From: JBOHPP01 sp050731755
GTDB taxonomy: Bacteria > Methylomirabilota > Methylomirabilia > Rokubacteriales > CSP1-6
Reading direction: 5' to 3'
DNA length: 13,573 bases
Assembly: GCA_050731755.1 (NCBI GenBank)
Contig: JBOHPP010000090.1
Span: 1 to 13,573, forward strand
Positions 6,438 through 13,219 of this stretch are shown in pieces (position 1 is the first letter of the stretch; each line of letters opens with the position of its first letter). Below the pieces are notes generated by a model that saw only the letters and a list, made by a program, of their open reading frames with translations, was not told the origin of the DNA and did no database searches. The translations under genes and the position numbers were made by a program.

Positions 6438-7082
6438 GTGAGGTTCCTACGTTCGCTCGCACGACACGTCCGGTGCCTCCAGATCACCCTCGCACATGCT
6501 GGGCCAACCCGTACGGCCTACTGGGCGGCTTTTGGGTTCCTGAGGATCAACCGGTTCGTTATCTTCTCACGGGACCTGGAGACGGCGCTGCCGGTACCCG
6601 AAGGCGGCGAGGGGTTTGAGCTCTGGACCGCCGACCGGATGCAGGAATGGCGCCAGGGCCGCCAGGACCTTCCGACAGAGTTCTACCAGGATCGGATCGA
6701 CAGGGTCAGTCTTTGCGCAGTCGCTTGCGCAGGCGAGGAACTCGCCGGTCTTATCTGGATTTACCGTCCGGGCGACTACAGCCGCATGTTCCGGCTGCAG
6801 GCGGGCGAGGCCGAGCTCAACCACGGGTACCTGCAGCCCGAACACCGGCACCGCCGGCTGTTCGCCCGGCTGCTCGCGTTCGCCTGCGCCGAACTGCGCC
6901 AGCAGGGCTACGTGACCGCGCGGGCGGTGGTGCACGCGTCAAACAAGCCCTCGCTCCGGGCCTTCACCCGGGCCGGCTTCGCCGCCGTCGGCTCGGTCCG
7001 TCACTTCTTCATTTTCCGACCGACCGTAAAGTCGATCCCGGCCGCGCCGCGGCCCCCGGAGTCAGTCAGCAAATTCGGCTAG
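6438..7082 (+). CDS. GNAT family N-acetyltransferase
   Basis: I chose the GTG at 6438 (214 residues). The upstream ATG at 6375 overlaps the divergent gene's start, and the 21 codons between them lack the GC-ending codon bias of coding DNA. Neither start has a clear Shine-Dalgarno. Residues ~58-195 form a GNAT fold: LCAVACAGEELAGLIWIYR (92-110) is the central strand pair, PEHRHRRLFARLLAFA (134-149) is the acetyl-CoA-loop helix, and NKPSLRAFTRAGFAAVGSV (169-187) is the conserved motif-B region. The loop normally reads R-x-x-G-x-G/A, but here the Gly position is Arg140, so acetyl-CoA binding may be altered. Codon use in the first third is less GC-biased than in the neighbours. The N-terminal ~45 residues are basic and hydrophobic. 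The acceptor substrate is unknown. Confidence 0.78.
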   Translation: MRFLRSLARHVRCLQITLAHAGPTRTAYWAAFGFLRINRFVIFSRDLETALPVPEGGEGFELWTADRMQEWRQGRQDLPTEFYQDRIDRVSLCAVACAGEELAGLIWIYRPGDYSRMFRLQAGEAELNHGYLQPEHRHRRLFARLLAFACAELRQQGYVTARAVVHASNKPSLRAFTRAGFAAVGSVRHFFIFRPTVKSIPAAPRPPESVSKFG

Positions 7083-7093
7083 GCCCCGCCGGA

Positions 7094-7111
7094 GGGGGCC
7101 GTCAAGCCCCC
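7094..7111. terminator. GC-rich hairpin between convergent GNAT and sugar dehydrogenase genes
   Basis: GGGGGC (7094-7099) pairs perfectly with GCCCCC (7106-7111) across a six-base loop, with a further CGG/CCG flank that could extend the stem past one bulge. It begins 11 bases after the GNAT stop and lies 31 bases beyond the end of the minus-strand gene. This is the expected spot for a shared bidirectional terminator. There is no run of T on either side, so termination strength is uncertain. Confidence 0.45.
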
Positions 7112-7142
7112 GCCGATGGGACCGCGTGACTCCGATGGGATG

Positions 7143-7886
7143 TTAGTCGTCGTCGGTGGCGTCCGCCTCGGGCGCGGGCACCAGCCTGAGCACCTTCCCG
7201 TCGTTTCCAAACGGGATGCCGTTGACGTTGCCGAGGGCGTACAGTTCACCGCGGGCGTCCTGGCCGATCCCGAGCAGGGCGAGCGAGAGCGCGCCGCCAG
7301 GAAGAACCATCAGCTCACTGATCCTCCGAAGGCCCGGCCCGTCGGCGCTGATCACGAACAGTCGGCCGTAATCGTGGGGACCGGAAGGGAACTTGAAGAG
7401 CAGCGCGAAGTCCCCGAACACGTACTTCCCCCGAAGATTCAGATTCAGGCGTCCGTGATAGACGTACCCGCCGATGACCGAGTGGCCCTCGTGATGAGTG
7501 TCGTACTGGGCGACGGGGTTGACGAGGCCGGGCGGGACCGGGCGTCCTGGCTCAGGGGTCCGCTCGGCGGTGCCGACGTCGTTACCGTTGATGTGGAAGA
7601 AGAGGGTCCCTTCCTTGGCGTTCCAGCCGTGGTTGCCGCCTTTGACGACGATGTTCACCTCCTCGATGTCGTTCTGCCCAACGTCGCCGACATAAAGTTG
7701 GCCGGTGGGGCCGTCGAAGCCCATGCGATAGGGGCTGCGGAAGCCGTAGGCCCAGATCTCATCGACACACCTAGGACCGGGCGCACAGAGCCTGTCGGGC
7801 CGGCCGACGAATGGGTTATCGGCGGGGATCCCGTACTGGCGGTTCGCCGAGTTTCGGCCGTCGACGTGGAGCGCCGCGGCGCCCAA
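7143..7886 (-). pseudogene. C-terminal remnant of a PQQ-dependent glucose/sorbosone dehydrogenase-like protein
   Basis: From a TTG at 7886 the frame gives 247 residues that match only the C-terminal half of the soluble glucose/sorbosone dehydrogenase beta-propeller family (PF07995). Recognisable blocks are VDGRNSANRQYGIPADNPF (8-26), EIWAYGFRSPYRMGFD with the Arg pair usual near PQQ, YVGDVGQNDIEEVN, GGNHGW and HSVIGGYVYHG. Full proteins are usually 380-480 residues with a signal peptide and an N-terminal half holding the catalytic His. Here homology stops near 7865, and the upstream 80 bases are the ubiD promoter region. There is no ATG, signal peptide or Shine-Dalgarno. The protein would lack half its propeller, so I call it a truncated, non-functional remnant. 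The 3' end is intact, with an Asp-rich tail and a TAA stop. Confidence 0.75.
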
Positions 7887-7900
7887 CCGTCCCGGCAGCG

Positions 7901-7938
7901 CGGAGCGTTTGTGCTCGCGCGCGCGCTCCGTGTACCAT
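7901..7938 (+). promoter_or_regulatory. Putative ubiD promoter with inverted-repeat operator
   Basis: CGGAGCG (7901-7907) and CGCTCCG (7924-7930) form a 7-bp inverted repeat separated by 16 bases. A -35-like TTGTGC lies at 7909-7914 and a -10-like TACCAT at 7933-7938 (18-base spacer), so the repeat overlaps the core promoter. Transcription would start only a few bases before the ATG at 7949, so the message may be nearly leaderless. That fits the lack of a Shine-Dalgarno. All of this is inferred from pattern. Confidence 0.3.
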
Positions 7939-7948
7939 CGGAAATCAC

Positions 7949-9304
7949 ATGGCTCAGGACCTCCGGTCGTACCTCGACCTCCTCAAGCGCAAGCGGCCCG
8001 ACGATTTCGTGATCGTCTCCCGGGAGATCGATCCCACTCACGAGATCACGGCCCTGATCGTCAAGGTCGAGAAGGAGCTCAAGCGGCGTCCGGTCTTCCT
8101 CTTCGAGAAGGTGCGCGGCACGCGCTTTCCCGTGCTCACCAACCTGCACGCCAGCCGGGCCCGGCTGGCCCTGGCCATCAATGCGGGGCGCGATGAGATG
8201 CTTCGCACGTACTTGCGCGCGATGGAGCGGCCGGTGCCCCCGCGCGTGGTCACCACGGGACCCGTGAAGGACGTGGTCCGGCGAGGCAGCGAGGTCGATC
8301 TGCTGGCGCTGCCTCAGATCGTCCACCACGAGGGCGATGCCGGGGTGTTCCTCACCTCCGCCATCTCCTTCGCCAAGGCCCCGACCGCGGACATCTGGAA
8401 CTGTGCTTACAACCGGCTGATGCTCAAGGGCCGCGACACCACCGCCATCCATCTCACGCTGGGCAAGCACTTGTGGGAGTTCCACCGCATCGCCGAGTCG
8501 CGCGGGGAGCCGCTGCCGGTGGCCTTCGCCATCGGCGTGCACCCGGCCATCGCGCTGGGGGCGCTGGCCATCGGTTCGGTGGACGAGGACGAGCGCGCGA
8601 TCATGGGCGCGCTGCTCGGCGAGCCGCTGGAGCTGGTCAAGTGCGAGACCTCCGACGTGCTGGTCCCGGCCCACGCCGAGCTGGTCATCGAGGCCGAGAT
8701 CCTGCCCCACCAGCGCACGGCCGAGGGACCCTTCGGGGAGTTCACCGGCTACAGTCTGGGCGAGCGCCAGCGCGAGGTCGTCAAGGTCCGCGCCATCACG
8801 CACCGTCGCGACGCGATCTTCCAGGACATCGCGGTGGCCCACCTGGATCACCTGCTGCTGTCGACCATTCCGATCGAGGCCAACCTCTACCGCGCGGTGC
8901 GGGCCATGGTTCCGACGGTGCGCCAGGTGCGCGCGCCGGCGCCGTTTACCTGCTACGTGGCGATCGAGCAACGCATTCCCGGGCAGGCCAAGAACGCCAT
9001 CCTCAGCGTGCTGGGCGCCGACCTCTATGTGAAGCGCGTGGTCGTGGTCGATCATGACGTCGACGTCTTCGACGATCGTCAGGTCAACTGGGCCATCGCC
9101 ACGCGCTGCCAGCCCGATCGCGACATCACGGTGGTGACCCATGCCCGCGGCTCGGACCTCGACCCCTCGACGAGCCAGGACGGGTACACCGCGAAGTGGG
9201 GCGTGGACGCCACCGCCAAGCCCTCGCTGGACGCCTTCACACCGCGCCACCGGGTGCCGCCCTCGGTGTACGAGCGGATCGACCTCAAACACTTCCTGCC
9301 GTAG
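7949..9304 (+). CDS. UbiD family prenylated-FMN-dependent decarboxylase
   Basis: The ATG at 7949 gives 451 residues (MAQDLRSYLDLLKRK...), the usual N-terminus of the UbiD family; family length is about 440-500. Asn151-x4-Arg156 matches the prFMN-site motif, and Glu259 and Glu264 in AEGPFGEFTGY match the catalytic acid pair. Together these reproduce the R-E-E arrangement of Aspergillus niger Fdc1 (Arg173, Glu277, Glu282). VVDHDVDVFDDRQVNWAIAT and TRCQPDRDI near 370-395 are also family-typical. It should reversibly decarboxylate an unsaturated or aromatic carboxylic acid in the cytoplasm. It needs prenylated FMN from a UbiX-type enzyme, which is not encoded in this window. An acyl-CoA ligase starts 8 bases downstream, so the two probably act in one catabolic route rather than in ubiquinone synthesis. 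The exact substrate cannot be read from sequence. Confidence 0.93.
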   Translation: MAQDLRSYLDLLKRKRPDDFVIVSREIDPTHEITALIVKVEKELKRRPVFLFEKVRGTRFPVLTNLHASRARLALAINAGRDEMLRTYLRAMERPVPPRVVTTGPVKDVVRRGSEVDLLALPQIVHHEGDAGVFLTSAISFAKAPTADIWNCAYNRLMLKGRDTTAIHLTLGKHLWEFHRIAESRGEPLPVAFAIGVHPAIALGALAIGSVDEDERAIMGALLGEPLELVKCETSDVLVPAHAELVIEAEILPHQRTAEGPFGEFTGYSLGERQREVVKVRAITHRRDAIFQDIAVAHLDHLLLSTIPIEANLYRAVRAMVPTVRQVRAPAPFTCYVAIEQRIPGQAKNAILSVLGADLYVKRVVVVDHDVDVFDDRQVNWAIATRCQPDRDITVVTHARGSDLDPSTSQDGYTAKWGVDATAKPSLDAFTPRHRVPPSVYERIDLKHFLP

Positions 9305-9312
9305 CGCGCGCG

Positions 9313-10722
9313 GTGGCCGACAACGTCGTGCGACTCGTGGAGGCGCTGGCCCGCCGCGCGCCGGGGGCGCCGGCCCTGGTGTGGGAGGGCGGCGCGCTCG
9401 ACTACGCCCGCCTCGACCGTCAGGCCAACGGCTTCGCGCGCTTCCTGGCCCGGCGGGGTGTGCGACCCGGTGACCGGGTGGCGCTGAGCATTCCGAACCG
9501 CTGGCCCTTCCCGGTGGCGTTGCTGGGCGTGCTCAAGCTCGGCGCCATCGCGGCCCCGCTCGATCCACTCCTGGCCGACGACGAGCGGAAGCGGATCCTG
9601 GACGATCTCCAGCCCCGCGTGGTCGCCCACGAGGTGTTGGGCGATGAGGCCGACTGGGAAACGCCAGCCGCGCTCGAGGGCCCGGCCCTCATTCTCTACA
9701 CCTCGGGCACGACGGGAGCCCCCAAGGGGGCGGTGCTGTCGCACGGTGCGCTCGCGACCGCGATCGCGTCGTGGGTGGGGCCGGTGATGGCGCTTCGTCC
9801 CGCCGACGCGGTGCTGGCGGTGCTACCGCTGGCCCACTCCTTCGGTCTCAACGGCGCGCTCCTGGCCCCTCTGGCGACTGGCGCCCGCGTGGTACTACTG
9901 GAACGCTTCTCGCCCGACGTCGTGCTCGCGGCGATCCGTGACCACCGCGTCACAGTGTTCCCCGGCGTGGCCACGATGTTCCGGCGCCTGCTCGACGCGT
10001 CCGGCTTCAGGGCTTCGGATCTCGCCAGCCTCCGCCTGTGCGTCTCGGGGGCCGCGCCCTGCCCGTGGGCCGTCGCCCGCGAGTGGCGCGAGCGTAGTGG
10101 AGTGCGGATCCTGAGAGGCTATGGGATGACCGAGCTGTTCCGTCCGATCTCCTATATCGCCGACGACCCCACCGACGTCCCTGACGCCATCGGCCGACCA
10201 GTGCCGGGTGTCGACGTGCAAGTGGTGGACGACGACGGTCGGCCGCTCGGACCGGGCGAGGTCGGCGAGCTGTGGATCCGCACGCCCGCGGTGATGGACG
10301 GCTATCTGGGCGCGCCGGAGGAGACGGGCGCGGTGCTCGCCGACGGTTGGTTCCTCACCGGCGATCTCGCCATCCTCAGGCCGGACGGGTACGTGAGCAT
10401 CGAGGGGCGCAAGCGCGAGCGCATTCTCCGCGGCGGCTACTCGGTGTTCCCTGCCGAGGTGGAGGCCGTGCTGCTCGCCCATCCGGCCGTGGCCGAGGCG
10501 GCGGTGGTGGGCGAGCCGCATTCCGAGCTGGGTGAGGAGGTCGTGGCGTTCGTGGCGCTCCGCGACGGGGCGCGCGAGGCGTCGGAGAGCCTCGTCACGT
10601 GGTGCAAGGACCGCCTGGCCGGATTCAAATACCCTCGGCACGTCACGATCCTCGACCGGTTGCCGAGGGCCGCCACCGGCAAGATTCTCAAGTCGCGGCT
10701 GCGCCCGACCCCACCGCCATGA
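9313..10722 (+). CDS. AMP-forming acyl-CoA synthetase/ligase (ANL superfamily)
   Basis: The GTG at 9313, 8 bases after the ubiD stop, gives 469 residues starting VADNVVRLVEALARRAPGAP; open frame before this lies inside ubiD and is not coding. The ATP loop YTSGTTGAPKG is at 129-139. The A5 motif YGMTE, the A8 hinge WFLTGDL with Asp351 followed by GRKRERILRGG, and the C-terminal catalytic Lys457 in TGKILKSRL are all present, so it should be active. It converts a carboxylic acid, ATP and CoA to acyl-CoA, AMP and PPi. It is a little shorter than typical 500-550-residue relatives, mostly because the linker before the P-loop (~95-123) is short. Coupling to ubiD suggests an aromatic or unsaturated acid, or its decarboxylation product, as substrate. 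The stop overlaps the next start (ATGA). Confidence 0.92.
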   Translation: MADNVVRLVEALARRAPGAPALVWEGGALDYARLDRQANGFARFLARRGVRPGDRVALSIPNRWPFPVALLGVLKLGAIAAPLDPLLADDERKRILDDLQPRVVAHEVLGDEADWETPAALEGPALILYTSGTTGAPKGAVLSHGALATAIASWVGPVMALRPADAVLAVLPLAHSFGLNGALLAPLATGARVVLLERFSPDVVLAAIRDHRVTVFPGVATMFRRLLDASGFRASDLASLRLCVSGAAPCPWAVAREWRERSGVRILRGYGMTELFRPISYIADDPTDVPDAIGRPVPGVDVQVVDDDGRPLGPGEVGELWIRTPAVMDGYLGAPEETGAVLADGWFLTGDLAILRPDGYVSIEGRKRERILRGGYSVFPAEVEAVLLAHPAVAEAAVVGEPHSELGEEVVAFVALRDGAREASESLVTWCKDRLAGFKYPRHVTILDRLPRAATGKILKSRLRPTPPP

Positions 10723-11048
10723 CGCCGCACCCGGCCGCCGGCCAGTCACTCAACCGCCTGGCCGTCGCCGCGACCAACCACTGTCTGACCGGCTGCGCCA
10801 TCGGCGAGGTGCTGGGGCTCGTGATCGCCGTCGCCGCCGGGTGGGGGAACGTGGCCGCGATCGCTCTGGCCGTCGCGCTGGCCTTCGTCTTCGGTTATGC
10901 GCTGACGATGCTGCCGCTGCTGCGCGCGGGCCTGGCGTTCGCGGAGGCCACACGGCTGGCGGTGGCTGCCGACAGCGTCTCCATCGCGGTCATGGAGATC
11001 GTCGACAACGTGATCATGCTCGTCATCCCCGGAGCCATGTCCGCCGGG
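10719..11048 (+). pseudogene. DUF4396 membrane protein, C-terminally truncated
   Basis: The ATG at 10719 overlaps the ligase stop (ATGA), so translation is coupled. Residues 12-110 match the DUF4396 family (PF14342). The conserved HCLTGCAIGE block is at 21-30, membrane helices lie at about 27-41, 44-66 and 86-105, and MEIVDN is at 92-97, ending VIPGAMSAG at 102-110. Family proteins as I know them continue for another helix and a basic tail (~35-45 residues). Here similarity ends at 11048 and the frame runs without a stop to 13127, entirely antisense to the E1 gene. The true 3' end has evidently been lost and I mark only the homologous part. The DUF's function is unknown, though the Cys/His block hints at metal or redox chemistry in the membrane. 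Confidence 0.65.
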
Positions 11049-11087
11049 GGTAGCGGCCACCCCCTCCAGACCTCCCCATTTGCGCGG

Positions 11088-11107
11088 GGTGCGACGGCCG
11101 TTGCGCC
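11088..11107 (+). terminator. RNA hairpin after the truncated DUF4396 gene
   Basis: On the plus-strand RNA, GGUGCGAC and GUUGCGCC pair over 8 bp (two G-U pairs) around a GGCC loop. On the minus strand the two wobble pairs become A-C mismatches, so the structure favours plus-strand transcripts. It lies between the DUF4396 remnant and the convergent E1 gene, where a terminator is expected, but no U-tract follows. Confidence 0.35.
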
Positions 11108-11135
11108 GGTGGAGCCGGCGATCGAGCGGGTCTCC

Positions 11136-13106
11136 CTAGAAGAGCCCGCGAATGGCGGCGGCGATGTCCTGCTGAGTGGGAATCGTGGCCCGCTCAAGCG
11201 CGTCGTTGTAGGGCATGGGCACCGGGCGCGCCGCCACGCGGACGATGGGCGCGTCCAGGCAGTCGATCGCTTTCTCGCTCACCAGCGCCGCCACCTCGGC
11301 CCCGAAGCCGCCGCGCTTGACCGCCTCGTGGGCGATGACGAGGCGTCCGGTCTTGCCCACCGAGGCAAGGATCGTCTCCTCGTCGAGCGGCGCCAGCGTG
11401 CGGGGATCGATCACCTCCACGCTCAGGCCTTCCTTGGCCAGCTCCTCGGCAGCGGCCAGCGCGCGCTGAACCATGACCTGCGTGGCGACCACGGTCACGT
11501 CGTTCCCGGCGCGCTTCACGTCGGCCTTGCCGATGGGGATGGCATAGGGCGCTTCGGGCACCGCGCCCTTCTGGGCGTAGAGGACCTTGTGCTCCAAGAA
11601 GATGACGGGGTTGTCGTCACGGATGGCCGAGATGAGCAGGCCCTTGGCGTCGTAGGGGTTGGAGGGCGCCAGGACGACGAGGCCGGGAACGTGGACGAAC
11701 CAGGCCTCCAACGACTGCGAGTGCTGCGCAGCCAGGCGAATGCCACCGCCCTGCGGGCCGCGGATGACGAGCGGCACCGTCGGCGTGCCGCCCAGCATGA
11801 AGCGGAACTTCGCCGCCTGGTTCACGATCTGATCCATGGTCAGCGCGACGAAGTCGAAGATCTGAATCTCCACCACAGGCCGCAGGCCGGCCACGGCGGC
11901 GCCCACGCCCATGCCCAGGAACGTCGCCTCCGAGATCGGCGTGTCGCGCACGCGGTCATCGCCGAAGATCTCGCGCAGGCCGCGGGTGACGGCGAAGATG
12001 CCGCCGATCAGCCCCACGTCCTCGCCCATGACGAACACGCGCTGGTCGCGCTCCATCTCGTGACGCAGAGCCTCGTTGAGGGCCTGGGCGAAGGTGACCT
12101 CGCGCGTGCCCGCCGGAGGCGCCGCTTCCCGCACCTCGATGTGGGGCGCGTAGACCGACCGCTCCATCGCCTCCACGGTCGGCTCCGGGCTCTCGGTGGC
12201 GAAGCGCACCGCCTCGTCCAGCTCGACCTCGACTGCCTCCCGCAGCTCCTTGAGCCGGGTGGGCGTCACGAGCTTGCGTTCGAGCACGAGCGACTCGAAC
12301 CGGCCGATGGGGTCGCGCTGCATCCACTCGCGCTCCTCCGTGTCGGTGCGGTACTGGGGCAGGTTGGCCCGCATGCTGTGGCCACCCCAGCGGTACGTCA
12401 CGGCCTCGATCAGCGTCGGCCCCTCGCCGGCCCGGGCCCGGGCCACGGCGGCCAGGGCCGCTTCGTGGACGCCCAGCACGTCGTTGCCATCGATGCGCAC
12501 GCCGGGAATCCCGTAGCCGGTGGCGCGGGCGGCGATGGAAGAGCCGGCGGTCGTGCGGGTGCTGGCCGTGGACAGCGCGTACTGGTTGTTCTCGCAAAGA
12601 AAGATGAACGGAAGCTTCCACACCGCGGCCAGGTTCAGCGTCTCGTGCACGACGCCCTGGTTGGCGCCGCCGTCGCCGAAGAAGGTGACGACGACGCGGT
12701 CGGTGCCGCGCAGCCGGGCGGCCAGCGCCGCGCCGGCGCCGATGGGCACCCCGGCGGCCACGATGCCGTTGCACCCCAGGATGTTGAGGTCGAGGGCGGC
12801 GATGTGCATGGAGCCGCCCAGACCCTGGCAGTAGCCCGTGGCCCGCCCCATCAGCTCGGCCATCATGCGGTCCACCCGCGCGCCCTTGGCCAGACAGTGG
12901 CCGTGGCCGCGGTGGTTGCCGACGATAGAGTCGTCCTCGCGCAGGGCGGCGCAGGCACCGGCCGCCACCGCCTCCTGCCCCACGTAGGAGTGGGCCGTAC
13001 CCTTGACGAGCCCTGCATTGAACAGCTCGACCGTCTTCTCGTCGAAGCGGCGGATGCGCACCATGGTCTGGTAGAGGCGTTCGAGCGTCTCGGCACTGGC
13101 TGTCAT
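11136..13106 (-). CDS. Fused E1 alpha/beta 2-oxoacid dehydrogenase (pyruvate/acetoin dehydrogenase type)
   Basis: The ATG at 13106-13104 is preceded by GGAGGGA at short spacing, giving 656 residues. Residues 1-~322 are the E1 alpha domain with the TPP/Mg motif GDGGANQG (144-151) and ENN (172-174), plus RWGGHSMRANLPQYR (239-253). A short Pro/Ala linker (~323-335) joins the E1 beta domain (336-656). That domain has GEDVG (361-365), the activating Glu393 in TPISEATF, QIFDFVALTMDQIVNQAAK (415-433), the conserved His462 in AAQHSQSLEAWF, and a transketolase C-terminal domain with VEVIDPRTLAPLD (563-575). The enzyme should decarboxylate pyruvate, acetoin or a branched 2-oxoacid and pass the acyl group to a lipoylated E2. 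Alpha and beta are usually separate genes of about 330 residues each; here they are one chain. No E2 or E3 gene lies in the window, so the partner is encoded elsewhere. Substrate assignment is open. Confidence 0.94.
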   Translation of the reverse strand: MTASAETLERLYQTMVRIRRFDEKTVELFNAGLVKGTAHSYVGQEAVAAGACAALREDDSIVGNHRGHGHCLAKGARVDRMMAELMGRATGYCQGLGGSMHIAALDLNILGCNGIVAAGVPIGAGAALAARLRGTDRVVVTFFGDGGANQGVVHETLNLAAVWKLPFIFLCENNQYALSTASTRTTAGSSIAARATGYGIPGVRIDGNDVLGVHEAALAAVARARAGEGPTLIEAVTYRWGGHSMRANLPQYRTDTEEREWMQRDPIGRFESLVLERKLVTPTRLKELREAVEVELDEAVRFATESPEPTVEAMERSVYAPHIEVREAAPPAGTREVTFAQALNEALRHEMERDQRVFVMGEDVGLIGGIFAVTRGLREIFGDDRVRDTPISEATFLGMGVGAAVAGLRPVVEIQIFDFVALTMDQIVNQAAKFRFMLGGTPTVPLVIRGPQGGGIRLAAQHSQSLEAWFVHVPGLVVLAPSNPYDAKGLLISAIRDDNPVIFLEHKVLYAQKGAVPEAPYAIPIGKADVKRAGNDVTVVATQVMVQRALAAAEELAKEGLSVEVIDPRTLAPLDEETILASVGKTGRLVIAHEAVKRGGFGAEVAALVSEKAIDCLDAPIVRVAARPVPMPYNDALERATIPTQQDIAAAIRGLF

Positions 13107-13128
13107 GGCTCCCTCCGTCGTGCCTGAG

Positions 13129-13157
13129 TCCATAGACCACGCCGGGCAGCAGGTCAA
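13129..13157 (-). promoter_or_regulatory. Putative promoter of the fused E1 gene
   Basis: On the minus strand TTGACC (13157-13152) is followed after exactly 17 bases by TATGGA (13134-13129). The start codon at 13106 lies 22 bases beyond the -10 end, leaving a short leader that contains the GGAGGGA ribosome site. The -35 matches 5 of 6 consensus positions and the -10 about half. Position and spacing are good for a housekeeping-sigma promoter. Confidence 0.42.
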
Positions 13158-13219
13158 GCCCCCGGGCGATTTTCGGGCTGGCGTCGCCGGGCCGGCCGGC
13201 CTATCCTCACCCTCCACGT

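Noticed and set aside
7116..8012. 298-codon plus-strand frame across the dehydrogenase remnant
   Set aside because: It is a shadow of the minus-strand dehydrogenase frame, whose blocks match a known family; the plus-strand product has no recognisable domain.
7655..9292. 545-codon minus-strand open frame opposite ubiD
   Set aside because: It is the mirror frame of a convincing UbiD protein with catalytic residues, and has no coherent protein features of its own.
10719..13127. Very long plus-strand open frame continuing from the DUF4396 start across the E1 gene
   Set aside because: It is in exact codon register with the antisense E1 gene, where stops would need TTA, CTA or TCA codons, which are rare at this GC content. 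Beyond residue 110 it has no recognisable domain and is His/Arg/Gly-rich shadow sequence.
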